A stretch of 40,932 nt of DNA, from contig RPFO01002180.1 in assembly GCA_009746045.1 (NCBI GenBank), positions 1 to 40,932 on the forward strand, read 5' to 3'. Below the pieces are notes generated by a model. That model worked only from the letters and a program-made list of their open reading frames with translations, was not told the DNA's origin and made no database searches. Every line of letters begins with the position of its first letter. Position 1 is the stretch's first letter. Shown piece after piece: positions 1 through 7,604 of this stretch. This stretch comes from Mesostigma viride. Its lineage: Eukaryota > Streptophyta > Mesostigmatophyceae > Mesostigmatales > Mesostigmataceae. The translations under genes and the position numbers were made by a program.

Positions 1-1
1 T

Positions 2-829
2 GGAGAAAGACGCGAATTCAAGCTTCAGGTCGGCGACAAGACCGGACTGTGTTGCGTCCGGGTCATGGAAGACGGTTTCGCGAAAGTGTCGGACCTTCAA
101 ATGTCGTGGGGCGCCACTCACTCCAAGACGATGACGCTCTTCGAGCGATCGAGACGAAACAAGGACTTGTTGGAGGAGGTCGTGAAGAAGTTGGGATTCA
201 TGCCCGTGAAAAAGTTGATAGACGGAGACTACATTCACGTGTCCATCCTGACACCGTTCTGCTGCTGGATGAGCCCGAGCTTCGACTCCGCGCACACGCT
301 GCATTCATGGAAGCAGCCGGCCATGAGCGCTTTTCAGACGGCGCTGGCGTGCGCGCGCTCGGACGTCGAAAACGGACTCGTGAACGCGGTTGAAAAAGTG
401 AAGGCGGTGATCGACGCGAAGAACGCGGAGTTCCAAGAGACCGCCAGCTCGATGGAGACGCGGATCGTGAGCCAGCTGTATCTGAACTTGCCCATCCCCG
501 CGCACGACGACGCCTGTCGGAGCGTCTGCGCGATCGTGGGAAAGAGCGTCGCGGACGCTCAAGGTCACCTGGTTCGATCCGTGTTCGACCAGTTGTCAAG
601 TCTCGTGTCTACCTATTACAACGATCAAGGAGTCTTCAGGTTGACACAGGCGGCCAGGGATTACATAAACGCGACGTTGGAAGATCTCCTCATCCGCCTC
701 CCCATTTTGGCTGAACCGCCGATCTGCGAGGCCGCGAACGACTCTTACGATTTCGAGCAGATGCTGAAAAGCATGGACTTCTCGATGGAACCCGATACGA
801 ACATGCTGAGTTCTTTCATGAACTCGTAA
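2..829 (+). CDS. KilA-N domain protein, 5' end outside window
   Basis: The reading frame is open to the left edge, so the true start lies upstream; the first ATG inside the window is at 65 and falls within the domain. The first 90 or so residues fit a KilA-N fold: a stretch ending in GLCCVRVMEDGFAKVSDLQ, then a tryptophan, a helix-rich part, and YIHVSILTPFCCWMSPSF, which matches the usual 'Y-V/I-H-x-x-L ... W-x-S-P-x-F' end of the domain. The remaining 170 residues are helical and unrecognised. KilA-N is a DNA-binding module common in large DNA viruses, often fused to a variable C-terminal part. The role here is inferred as DNA binding; the target is unknown. Confidence 0.7.
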   Translation, partial: GERREFKLQVGDKTGLCCVRVMEDGFAKVSDLQMSWGATHSKTMTLFERSRRNKDLLEEVVKKLGFMPVKKLIDGDYIHVSILTPFCCWMSPSFDSAHTLHSWKQPAMSAFQTALACARSDVENGLVNAVEKVKAVIDAKNAEFQETASSMETRIVSQLYLNLPIPAHDDACRSVCAIVGKSVADAQGHLVRSVFDQLSSLVSTYYNDQGVFRLTQAARDYINATLEDLLIRLPILAEPPICEAANDSYDFEQMLKSMDFSMEPDTNMLSSFMNS

Positions 830-832
830 CGG

Positions 833-1663
833 TTACCTGCGCAAAGCGCTGTTCAGCGTGTACGAAGCCATCCTCGCGTCCGAAACGATCATTTCTGGCA
901 ACCGTGCCAAAACACGGACGACGTGAGGGGGGAACATTCTAGGAGCGTAGGATAGAAACTGTAAATAAGTTAACGGATCTAATGCCAAGTCCCAAATGTC
1001 TTTCTTGATCTCTTCCATCACGGGATCCACGGGTCCCGGCTCCATAACGACTCCTTTGCTCGCGTTTTCTAGGGATGCCATAAGAGCGGGGTCCGACACC
1101 TTGTCCGACCCGATGTAGGTGTTGTAATTCTTGACGGCTTGTTGAGCAAACACGTTCATGGGTTGGGCCTGGGCGAGGGTGGCTGTCGCCTCCGTGCGAG
1201 ACAGCGCATTCGTAGAGAACGAAGGAACCGCGGCTGTTTGCATTTGTGTTTGTGGAATCGTCACGGGGAACGCTTGTTCGGTCATCGGGACAGACAGGCC
1301 ACTTTCAAAACTCGATGGCGGTATGGTAGTGCTAGACATGACCGCGCCCCCTCCAGGCGCCACTTGTACGGAGGGGGGCGGTACGGCTTGGGGGATCACA
1401 GGATCCGTTGATACGACTTGGGCCCCCACAGAATTCATTGGTACGACTTGGGGGCCCACAGAATTCGTTAATACGGCGGGCTTGGCTGGCACTAAAAACA
1501 TGGCCGGAACCGTTCCGGGGGGTCTGGCTAATGTCATGGTACCGCAATTCGAATGCGAATACGATGTCCCGGCCTCACAATTCATTCGTTTCTTTACATA
1601 TCGTAACAAAAAAAAGAAAGGTATTACTATTAATAACGATGTCAAGTGCTCCCAAAAAACCAA
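833..1663 (-). CDS. Hypothetical protein, possible N-terminal membrane anchor, Pro/Val/Thr-rich middle
   Basis: I do not recognise this 276-residue protein. If the first ATG (1663) is used, residues 10-23 form a hydrophobic segment (LLIVIPFFFLLRYV) followed by KKR, a type III membrane anchor. The middle (residues 60-150) is rich in proline, valine and threonine, with imperfect repeats containing NSVGPQVVP and NSVGAQVVS, so it is probably an extended stalk; the C-terminal 90 residues are more globular. The first ATG overlaps the divergent gene at 1639 by 25 bases, and the hydrophobic segment is encoded by AT-rich DNA that must also carry the neighbour's promoter. A start at 1585 (MNCEAG) is therefore a real alternative and would remove the anchor. 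It ends 3 bases after the KilA-N gene, tail to tail. Confidence 0.7.
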   Translation of the reverse strand: MVFWEHLTSLLIVIPFFFLLRYVKKRMNCEAGTSYSHSNCGTMTLARPPGTVPAMFLVPAKPAVLTNSVGPQVVPMNSVGAQVVSTDPVIPQAVPPPSVQVAPGGGAVMSSTTIPPSSFESGLSVPMTEQAFPVTIPQTQMQTAAVPSFSTNALSRTEATATLAQAQPMNVFAQQAVKNYNTYIGSDKVSDPALMASLENASKGVVMEPGPVDPVMEEIKKDIWDLALDPLTYLQFLSYAPRMFPPHVVRVLARLPEMIVSDARMASYTLNSALRR

Positions 1664-2259
1664 ACGTACTACAGGTGTTCGTCCCCGTTGTGATTATTTT
1701 ACTCGTTCTCGTATTGGCACTCACGCTGTCAAAAGAAGAGGAGATCCGATATCCGACCCCCGCGGAACGGTTGCAGACAGCCATCGACTTGCAAAACGGG
1801 AAGGACGTAATAGGCACACGAGTCCAAACGGCGAACATGTTGAGATTCGACTCGGACAAGGAGATAATATATCCCAAATTCGTGTTCCCCTCAAACCATT
1901 GGCTCCCCGCAGACGAGGTGGAATGGTTCAAGTCCGCGTTCCCTCAGTGCACGTTCGCCAAGGACGAGTATTTCAACATGGCGTATAACCCCGATACCGA
2001 CAGCGTGTACCCGTATATGTCGACGGACAATCTCGCGGCGTTGCGGAATACGGGCATGAACGCGATCCCCCAAAAGTACTCCGATTCGAACTGGGTACCT
2101 CTATCGGCGATCCCCTCGTGCCCCCAAGGCGAGTCGCTGGCCCTGAGCCAGATGATATCCACGGGCCGGCCGCGCGTTTGGACGGTTCGTAATGGCGGCG
2201 TCACGGCCCACGCGATGACGACGAGTGCGGGATCGGTAAAGATGTGCGTTTATAAGTGA
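1639..2259 (+). CDS. Single-pass membrane protein, unknown function
   Basis: A 206-residue protein of unknown family. Residues 11-29 (VLQVFVPVVIILLVLVLAL) are a clear transmembrane segment after a short lysine-containing head, and the rest is a globular domain with several prolines, tryptophans and two cysteines. The start at 1639 was chosen because it immediately follows an AT-rich stretch (1590-1638) and gives the anchor at the usual position. The layout (short head, one span, about 170-residue domain) resembles the protein at 4027, and both have an S-N-W motif followed by a short proline-containing segment, but homology is not certain. Likely a virion or infected-cell membrane protein, by inference. 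Confidence 0.8.
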   Translation: MSSAPKKPNVLQVFVPVVIILLVLVLALTLSKEEEIRYPTPAERLQTAIDLQNGKDVIGTRVQTANMLRFDSDKEIIYPKFVFPSNHWLPADEVEWFKSAFPQCTFAKDEYFNMAYNPDTDSVYPYMSTDNLAALRNTGMNAIPQKYSDSNWVPLSAIPSCPQGESLALSQMISTGRPRVWTVRNGGVTAHAMTTSAGSVKMCVYK

Positions 2260-2437
2260 ACCCCAGTTTGCGAGCCGGCGCGACAGCGGGTGCTTTGGAC
2301 AGCAATAGACGAGCGGAAATCACTTCCACGAGCGTTTTTCGGAGGAGCGTCTCGGCGTTTTCCAGACGCTTGACGAGCTCCGCTTTGGATTCCTCCTCCC
2401 GCGGTGGGCCGTACGCGTTGAGTCGTCTCCAATCCAT
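2201..2437 (-). CDS. Small helical protein, unknown
   Basis: A 78-residue protein. Start at 2437 (MDWRRLNAYG) was chosen over the longer frame because an AT-rich block (2450-2465) lies just upstream. Residues 14-45 form an amphipathic helix with heptad-like leucines (AELVKRLENAETLLRKTLV), and the C-terminal 30 residues look unstructured. The last 58 bases overlap the end of the gene at 1639 on the other strand. No family recognised. Confidence 0.55.
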   Translation of the reverse strand: MDWRRLNAYGPPREEESKAELVKRLENAETLLRKTLVEVISARLLLSKAPAVAPARKLGFTYKRTSLPIPHSSSSRGP

Positions 2438-2479
2438 ACGAGGGGACGGACAAAATAAAACCAACGCGTATGACAAGTG

Positions 2480-2818
2480 ATGGGGAAGATCAAGAAAAGA
2501 ACGCGCACACACAAAATGAAGGGGAACTGCGTGATACGCACTCCGCCCGCCTTCGTGGACATCGACGCGATGCACGAAAACCGACTAAGGATGCCGGACG
2601 CGTTCTGGCAAGTCGGCGCACGGAACGCCGCGAGAACACCGGCGCCGACGGCGATACCGCGAGCCCGGAATAACAAGAGGCCGTACCCTCTCGGCATCGA
2701 CGATCCGAGCAAGCGATTGCCGGACGGGTTCTGGGAAGTCGGAGGGCGAACGGCGAAGAGGATACGAGGAGGTTCTCACCTGACCCGATCGTGCCCTTTT
2801 GCGAGGACCTGGGCGTGA
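2480..2818 (+). CDS. Basic protein with two copies of an R-x-P-D-x-F-W-x-V-G motif
   Basis: A 112-residue basic protein starting MGKIKKRTRTHKMKGN. The early T-H-K-M-K-G segment resembles the leader motif of the tagged family at 8.4-22.5 kb, though more weakly. The body has an internal duplication: MPDAFWQVGARNAAR and LPDGFWEVGGRTAKR, about 40 residues apart. No known domain recognised. The end is uncertain: the downstream HNH frame is open across 2761-2860, and moving from this frame into that one would need a single missing base, as seen in other broken genes here. The two could therefore be one gene, but no long homopolymer marks a break. Confidence 0.6.
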   Translation: MGKIKKRTRTHKMKGNCVIRTPPAFVDIDAMHENRLRMPDAFWQVGARNAARTPAPTAIPRARNNKRPYPLGIDDPSKRLPDGFWEVGGRTAKRIRGGSHLTRSCPFARTWA

Positions 2819-2859
2819 CGGCTCCTCGCAATAAATCTGATCCGATACGTAAGTGCATC

Positions 2860-3570
2860 ATGGAGCAGGAGGTCCGAAAAATCAACAAGGAGGTGAGGTA
2901 CACGCGGGGGAAGGCGGGTAAGCCTTACGTGCCGATATCCCTGTCGAAGGCGAGGACGCTTTGGAACGACAAGTGCGCCGACTGCGGTCGCCCCATCCAC
3001 TTTCGGAAGGGGTCGCGATGGAAGACCGACGTGAACAATTTCGTGCATCGCGCCATCCTCAGCTACCCGCGGTGGAGATGGACGTGCTTTCCGTGCAGCG
3101 AAACGCCTCTGAAGAAGCTCAAGGAACGACTGAGGGCCGCTCGACTGGAAATGGCGAGCAGGGGCATACGCGTGCCGCACCCGCCACTGAACCCCGGGTC
3201 TCAACGCGGGATCATGCGGCCGGACTGGGCGGACCCGAAACTGTGGGACTACGTCAAGGAACGTGCCGTCGCCGCGAACCATCGCATGCGGGCGGACGGC
3301 ATCAAGCCGTGTTTCGGACAGAAAGAGGTCGAGGACATCTACAAACGGTACGTCCGAAACCCCCGGTGTTGCATCTGTAAGACGAGTTTCGTCGGAAAAA
3401 ACATGCACTCGGGCGACACTATGTCCCTGGACCGCATCAACCCTCTGGATCGCAGGTATTGCGGGAACGTCCGCCTGACGTGCCACGATTGCAACAATTC
3501 CAAGCGGGTCGAAGACCAACTCGTCATCACGCTGCAACGACTCAGAAACGCAGGGACACGATCCCGTTGA
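2860..3570 (+). CDS. HNH endonuclease with two zinc-binding CxxC clusters
   Basis: A 236-residue nuclease. The N-terminal part carries C39-x2-C42 and C76-x2-C79, a zinc ribbon. The C-terminal part (from about residue 168) is an HNH core: RCCICKTSF, then SLDRINPLDRRYCGNVRLTC, then HDCNNSKR, which is the usual 'D-R-I/H ... N-V-x-L-x-C-x-x-C-N-x-x-K' pattern. Such free-standing HNH enzymes in giant viruses are usually homing-type or mobile nucleases; whether this one cuts DNA specifically is unknown. Start chosen at the ATG at 2860; the frame is open further upstream (see the gene at 2480). The last 29 bases overlap the gene at 3542 on the other strand. Confidence 0.85.
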   Translation: MEQEVRKINKEVRYTRGKAGKPYVPISLSKARTLWNDKCADCGRPIHFRKGSRWKTDVNNFVHRAILSYPRWRWTCFPCSETPLKKLKERLRAARLEMASRGIRVPHPPLNPGSQRGIMRPDWADPKLWDYVKERAVAANHRMRADGIKPCFGQKEVEDIYKRYVRNPRCCICKTSFVGKNMHSGDTMSLDRINPLDRRYCGNVRLTCHDCNNSKRVEDQLVITLQRLRNAGTRSR

Positions 3571-3994
3571 TCACTCGCCTCACCATCATGTCCGCGGCGA
3601 CGATGTCGTTCCCCGTCGCCCCGCGGACCACCGACATGAGCGAACCGGAAACCCGGCGACCGTGTTTGTACAGGTCCTTGGACGAGAGCGGGACCAATTC
3701 GATAGGATCTCCGACTCGCGCGATGCCGAAATACGCCAACGACGCCGCGTCGGCCACTCTCAACCGTATACCCCGTTGCGCGCTCCGTGCGGACGGCAGT
3801 GTGATGACCAGAAGTCGCGAACGACCTTCCATGCTCGCCTTGTGCAGTCGTCCTAACGTCGTGGTCAACGCCGTGGTCAGGGCGTCTCGAAATCCCGACC
3901 ACGCCCCCTCGCAAATCCACGAGCTATCCGGTCTCTTCACGCTCACCGTCTTCGATATCCGAGCCGACAAACTGATCGTCTTGCGCGTGTCCAT
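3542..3994 (-). CDS. Hypothetical 150-residue protein
   Basis: No family recognised. Start at 3994 (MDTRKTISLSARI) directly follows an AT-rich promoter block on this strand. The composition is that of a soluble alpha/beta protein with a basic centre (GRLHKASMEGRSRLLVITLP) and a segment GDPIELVPLSSKDLYKHGRR. It is divergent from the gene at 4027 and shares its 32-base promoter interval, which contains AAATATTCG and TTTATA. Confidence 0.7.
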   Translation of the reverse strand: MDTRKTISLSARISKTVSVKRPDSSWICEGAWSGFRDALTTALTTTLGRLHKASMEGRSRLLVITLPSARSAQRGIRLRVADAASLAYFGIARVGDPIELVPLSSKDLYKHGRRVSGSLMSVVRGATGNDIVAADMMVRRVINGIVSLRF

Positions 3995-4016
3995 AAATAT
4001 TCGCGGCGAGTTTATA
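3995..4016. promoter_or_regulatory. Divergent AT-rich promoter with AAATATTCG and TTTATA
   Basis: The 32 bases between the divergent genes at 3994 (minus) and 4027 (plus) contain AAATATTCG (3995-4003) and TTTATA (4011-4016). The same nine bases recur at 5986, 8420, 11077 and 24088; four of the five copies lie in a 5' intergenic interval 16-40 bases before an ATG. This suggests a viral promoter element, by inference. Confidence 0.4.
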
Positions 4017-4026
4017 TGAAGGCGAG

Positions 4027-4704
4027 ATGAGCTTCGAGACGGTGGGCGAGTATTTATCTTGCAAAAAGGATCCAAAAGACGTCACGAAGTTCGTAGTATG
4101 TTGGAAGACCTTTGCCAAGTTCTTTTCGGTATTGGCTATCATCGTGGCGATCGTCGTGTTAGTCTACATGCTCTCCCGAAAATCGAAGGCAAAAGGTTGG
4201 TGGGGATCGGCGCCGTTCGTTCCCGAACATACGAACAAAACGTTCAACCTAGAAGACGTCAGGCGTATGGCGGACCTCGGCATCACGAGCTCCGGGATTT
4301 TCCACGTGGCGGTGAGAAGCGGCGAGGACGGACGTCCCTCCGAGTACCTCCCTTTTTACAACACGGATTGGATGATCGACACCGACGGAAACCCCGCGGC
4401 AAAAGCGGAGTACGAACTGTTGGAATCTTGGGGCTTTGGGACTGGCGACTTGAAGAGGGCGGACCCTCCGAGTAATTGGCATTCCATCGCCGATTTGCCG
4501 ATATACGCCAAAAAGGACGACGCCATGAAACCTTTACTTGAACTGATACCCTTATACCCGAGGAAGTGTAAGTTCATCTCTCACAAGGGCGTGAGCGTCG
4601 TGGGGCAAATCCGGGATAGCGGCAAGCCGATCATGTACGCATTCTTCGTGCCGGAACTGGAATCGAACCTCCGGGCGCCCACCGGCTACATGAAAATTGA
4701 CTAG
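4027..4704 (+). CDS. Single-pass membrane protein, unknown function
   Basis: A 225-residue protein with a 30-residue head, one transmembrane helix (residues 32-50, FSVLAIIVAIVVLVYML), a basic stop-transfer signal (SRKSKAKG) and a 170-residue globular domain. No family recognised. The domain has N-L-E-D-V-R-R-M-A-D-L-G and S-N-W-H-S-I-A-D-L-P; the latter recalls S-N-W-V-P-L-S-A-I-P in the protein at 1639, which may be a distant paralogue. The next gene follows on the same strand after 24 bases. Confidence 0.8.
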   Translation: MSFETVGEYLSCKKDPKDVTKFVVCWKTFAKFFSVLAIIVAIVVLVYMLSRKSKAKGWWGSAPFVPEHTNKTFNLEDVRRMADLGITSSGIFHVAVRSGEDGRPSEYLPFYNTDWMIDTDGNPAAKAEYELLESWGFGTGDLKRADPPSNWHSIADLPIYAKKDDAMKPLLELIPLYPRKCKFISHKGVSVVGQIRDSGKPIMYAFFVPELESNLRAPTGYMKID

Positions 4705-4728
4705 TGCTTAGTATAGATAGCGTTCACG

Positions 4729-5334
4729 ATGGGGTTATGCGGCTACCAAGTCTCCTCATTTTTCGCCGTGGTGTTCGTCGCATTTACGATATACGGAGGC
4801 GTAAGTCTGCACAACGATAAGAAATTGAACGAGGAACGGATGAAAGGAACGAATCGCAAAAAAATCGCGGGGACGGTGCGGCGAGTTGAGAAGGGAGCCA
4901 CGGACGACGACCTGGTGGAACCGCTTAAGGCGCGCGTTTACACTGTCGATGTGGACTGGACTCACAATGGCCAGATGAACACGGTGAAGGTGCAGATGTT
5001 CGGGAATGTGGAGGCGGGAGACATAGTGGACCTCTACTACGATCCCCAGGGCGACCCCATGATCGTCGCGAGCTCTCCGGCCGAGCAACGGAAGGCGAAG
5101 ATCATGAAGTGGGTGACCGGCACGTGCGCGGCGCTGAGCGCCATTCTGATGCTGCTCTCCTTGGCACTATACACGAAGACGAGACCCGCGTGCGCGACTA
5201 CCGACAACCGCTCCTCCCTGGGGGACACCACGGCCCACCCCAATAACTGGTTCACGCGGTTCGCCCACCCGGTTGAAGAGTTAACGGACCTCCGCTCAAT
5301 CCCCACGGCACGTGGAGAGAACGCGGGCGAATAA
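4729..5334 (+). CDS. DUF3592-like membrane protein with two transmembrane helices
   Basis: A 201-residue protein: transmembrane helix 1 at residues 8-27, a beta-rich loop domain (residues 45-125) and transmembrane helix 2 at about 131-147, then a soluble tail. The loop contains VDVDWTHNGQMNTVKVQMF and GDIVDLYYDPQGDPMIV. This pattern, a reading like 'v-x-Y/W-x-x-x-G-x-x-x-x-x-v ... G-x-x-V-x-v-x-Y-D-P-x-x-P', is that of DUF3592 proteins, a membrane family of unknown function seen in bacteria and some large viruses. The tail overlaps the gene at 5296 on the other strand by 39 bases. Confidence 0.75.
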   Translation: MGLCGYQVSSFFAVVFVAFTIYGGVSLHNDKKLNEERMKGTNRKKIAGTVRRVEKGATDDDLVEPLKARVYTVDVDWTHNGQMNTVKVQMFGNVEAGDIVDLYYDPQGDPMIVASSPAEQRKAKIMKWVTGTCAALSAILMLLSLALYTKTRPACATTDNRSSLGDTTAHPNNWFTRFAHPVEELTDLRSIPTARGENAGE

Positions 5335-5964
5335 TCCCGACATCGCGATCGACATCCCATTGCTTGCATTCGTCACTTGAAAACCATATTGCTTATAATA
5401 ATCAACGAGTCGCAAGTTATCCTCTACGCTGCAGACCATCTTTCGCATCGAGTCTAATGACACGTCTTTCTTCTTCTTCATGTTCGCTAGCGTTTCCGGA
5501 AACTTCCGGAGGAACGTCGCGCATTGTCGCGCCGAGTACTCGCGGTACGCCTTCCCGCCGCGACAGACGCCGCCTCCCGCGAGCAAGGTGACCCGCGCGG
5601 TATTCGCGTTCCTCAGCCCCCGTCTCAACCTTCGGAGCGCGATGCACAACAATTGCTTGCCGACGCCTCGGAAGGCCTCCTTCTCGGTCGCGGAACTCAC
5701 GCGGTAGTACTCCCTGGACCGGACCTTGAACCAGGACAAGTGCAGGGAGTTTGGCCCGCTCTTTTTGAGGTACACGTACGCGAAACCTCTGGGACCCCAC
5801 CCGTGACTCTTCAGGTACCGGGTGAGTCTCGAGTCGTAGCCGGACGGGAACGGCACCGTGACCTCTATGGCGGACGGGTTGTCCGAGGCGACGGAGACGG
5901 ACGCGAACAACGGGAACGAGCGTCCGCCCAACGAGATGGAACGCTGCAAGTCTACGACGGGCAT
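5296..5964 (-). CDS. GNAT-like acetyltransferase-type protein
   Basis: A 222-residue protein. The central R-G-V-G-K-Q-L-L-C-I-A-L-R-R-L resembles motif A of GNAT acetyltransferases (Q/R-x-x-G-x-G/A followed by a helix), and the late LVDYYKQYGF resembles the 'A-x-x-x-Y-x-x-x-G-F' motif B that closes the fold. The two are separated by about 80 residues with a glycine-rich LLAGGGVCRGGKAYREYS insert and a lysine-rich segment, more than in most family members. The substrate cannot be inferred. Confidence in the family is moderate because the match rests on two short motifs. Confidence 0.5.
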   Translation of the reverse strand: MPVVDLQRSISLGGRSFPLFASVSVASDNPSAIEVTVPFPSGYDSRLTRYLKSHGWGPRGFAYVYLKKSGPNSLHLSWFKVRSREYYRVSSATEKEAFRGVGKQLLCIALRRLRRGLRNANTARVTLLAGGGVCRGGKAYREYSARQCATFLRKFPETLANMKKKKDVSLDSMRKMVCSVEDNLRLVDYYKQYGFQVTNASNGMSIAMSGLFARVLSTCRGD

Positions 5965-6026
5965 GGCATCTACTGTGGGGTCTTAAAATATTCGCCGAGT
6001 GCGTCCCCGCCTCGCCGTTTAAAATA

Positions 6027-6878
6027 ATGTCGGCAGACATCGGGACCGCGCGAATGAAACCGACGGCGTTCAAGAGACCCGCTTTTTATTTCCAAACCAA
6101 AACCCCCTCGCCCGACGAGGTCTTCTTCCCCTTCGTCGACCCGACCGTGGACTCTCCTTTCCAATTCTTCACCCCCACCGCCGAGCGCATCACGCACGTC
6201 CGCGCCACCCCGGCGGACGGATCCTGCTTCTTCCACGCCATCTGCCTCCAAAGGGCGATGAGGGAGGGGATGACGGTCACGGCGAGGGACGTCGCGAGGA
6301 TGTCGAGCAACCTCCGGCGCCGCGTCCGCGAATCGTCGCCGATGTTCCTTCCTTCGCTGCCCATCTACTTACGCGAAGGAGTGGAGGAGACGCTGAAGGA
6401 CCGCGAGTGGGCCGAGGAGGGCACCGTCTGGCTTACCGCCAAGTACCTGCAGACGGACATCTACGTCGTGGGGGTCCACTACGAGGACCGCAGACCGTAC
6501 TTCGTGTGGCTCAAAACGCCGTGCGGCGTCCCGCAAGGCGCCAGCAACCAGCCTTACATCCTCTTCTGGAACGGCCACGACCATTTCAGCTGTCTGGTGA
6601 CGGAATCGGACGTCCGTTCAGGACGAAGGGCGTTCTCGGGGGGCGGCTCGGACCGGAGCCGGCACCGAGGAGATGCATGTCGGTCTAACAGGGAGGCGGG
6701 GAACTCGAGCGCCGGCGGCTCCCTCCCGTCGTCTTCGCACTCCCACCTCGTCTCCAGGAGGTATCCGAGGCCGCGGATCTGCATTTCCCGCCACTTCGTC
6801 CTCATGTACACCTCCATGTTCGTGACGCCTTTCGCGGGATGGACGCCGAACAGCGGGTACACGTCCGGGTTCGCGTGA
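6027..6878 (+). CDS. OTU-like cysteine protease (deubiquitinase type)
   Basis: Residues 58-190 match an OTU protease: the nucleophile motif D64-G-S-C67-F-F-H is followed by a helix, and the closing motif N182-G-H-D-H186-F supplies the histidine. OTU enzymes remove ubiquitin or related tags; in giant viruses they are thought to counter host ubiquitin signalling or act in the virion. The annotated frame continues 90 residues past the catalytic histidine through DNA that is also coding on the other strand. A single missing base in the six-G run at 6637-6642 would instead end the protein at 6688, which I think likelier. The start follows an AT-rich interval with AAATATTCG at 5986-5994. Confidence 0.85.
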   Translation: MSADIGTARMKPTAFKRPAFYFQTKTPSPDEVFFPFVDPTVDSPFQFFTPTAERITHVRATPADGSCFFHAICLQRAMREGMTVTARDVARMSSNLRRRVRESSPMFLPSLPIYLREGVEETLKDREWAEEGTVWLTAKYLQTDIYVVGVHYEDRRPYFVWLKTPCGVPQGASNQPYILFWNGHDHFSCLVTESDVRSGRRAFSGGGSDRSRHRGDACRSNREAGNSSAGGSLPSSSHSHLVSRRYPRPRICISRHFVLMYTSMFVTPFAGWTPNSGYTSGFA

Positions 6879-7165
6879 TAGTAGTCCCCGTGATACTCGA
6901 ACACCGTGGGGGGCGTCGTGTCGGAAGTGAACCCGTCCACCGGGATCCGGTACCCCGCTCTCGTCCGCAGCACGACCTCGCCCCCGTTGAAGGCGTGACG
7001 AATCCGGACCCCCCTGTCCCTCGCCACCGCTTCCAGCCACTTGATGGACTTGGGCAGCTCGTCCTCGTCACGGGGCGCCGACCTCTTCGCGAGGCAGCAA
7101 GGTCTCCCTCGCAGTTCTCGAGACCACCTGCTCGCAAAACGGGCGGTGACAAGGCCAATCGACAT
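6554..7165 (-). CDS. VSR-like / PD-(D/E)XK endonuclease domain
   Basis: The central 100 residues contain IPVDGFTSDTTPPTVFEYHG followed by DYYHANPDVYP, then TNMEVYMRTKWREMQIRGLG and YLLETRWE. This is the arrangement of very-short-patch-repair-like nucleases in large viruses: catalytic D, then E in 'x-E-Y/F-H/Y-G-D-x-x-H-x-N-P', then a helix and a strand ending in W-E. The N-terminus overlaps the MYND gene by 98 bases in another frame, so this may be the C-terminal half of an MYND-VSR fusion broken by a frameshift, or a separate gene; no promoter is visible before its ATG. The C-terminus overlaps the OTU gene and may really end near 6618 if the six-base run at 6637 lacks one base. Confidence 0.7.
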   Translation of the reverse strand: MSIGLVTARFASRWSRELRGRPCCLAKRSAPRDEDELPKSIKWLEAVARDRGVRIRHAFNGGEVVLRTRAGYRIPVDGFTSDTTPPTVFEYHGDYYHANPDVYPLFGVHPAKGVTNMEVYMRTKWREMQIRGLGYLLETRWECEDDGREPPALEFPASLLDRHASPRCRLRSEPPPENALRPERTSDSVTRQLKWSWPFQKRM

Positions 7166-7469
7166 ACTGACAGCCTCGGCCGCAATACCTCGCGATCAGG
7201 CACGACCCGCACCGCTTCTTACGGCCTCTCGGCATCTCCGCGCGACACACCAGACATTGACGTTCCGTGATGGAGAACAGCGCGTTCAGCAGCTCGTTGT
7301 AATCGAAGCAGCAGTCCGACTTGCGACAACGCACGACCACCTCCGTGTTCCTCCCGCGTCCCGGTTTCGCTCGAAAAAGCCAATACCGGTCCGTCTCGCC
7401 CGTAAGCTGCAGACACTCGGTCTCCGGCGGGTCTGACGACACCTCCTCCTCTCCTCTCTCCTCCTCCAT
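7068..7469 (-). CDS. MYND-type zinc finger protein
   Basis: A 133-residue protein. Residues 72-112 form an MYND finger: C72-x2-C75, C87-x2-C90, C96-x3-C100, H108-x3-C112, with Y95 and W105 at conserved places. MYND fingers bind proline-containing peptides and act in protein recruitment. An N-terminal acidic stretch and a part with R-C-R-K-S-D-C-C precede it. The gene has the clearest core promoter in the window, TATAAAAGG about 30 bases before the ATG. It stops inside the N-terminus of the VSR-like frame. If the two are fused, the shift would need one extra base or two missing ones, unlike the other breaks here, so separate genes remain possible. Confidence 0.75.
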   Translation of the reverse strand: MEEERGEEEVSSDPPETECLQLTGETDRYWLFRAKPGRGRNTEVVVRCRKSDCCFDYNELLNALFSITERQCLVCRAEMPRGRKKRCGSCLIARYCGRGCQYVDWPCHRPFCEQVVSRTARETLLPREEVGAP

Positions 7470-7497
7470 GGTAAAGCGAGGAAACGTCGCCGTCTCC

Positions 7498-7509
7498 GCC
7501 TTTTATACC
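7498..7509 (-). promoter_or_regulatory. TATA box of the MYND gene
   Basis: On the minus strand this reads GGGTATAAAAGG, a canonical TATA box about 30 bases upstream of the ATG at 7469. A related GGATAAAAGG lies before the intron-containing gene at 17834-17843. Confidence 0.55.
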
Positions 7510-7604
7510 CGATGCCACACGCTCCCCCCACACACGAGGGAGAGCGACGTGGACGGATCATCCAATGACACGCGCGTCACGACGACAACCGTGACGCGGC
7601 GAGG

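Noticed and set aside
1639-4704. Proteins at 1639 and 4027 as paralogues
   Set aside because: Both are single-span proteins of similar size with an S-N-W motif, but the rest does not align well enough by eye to claim homology.
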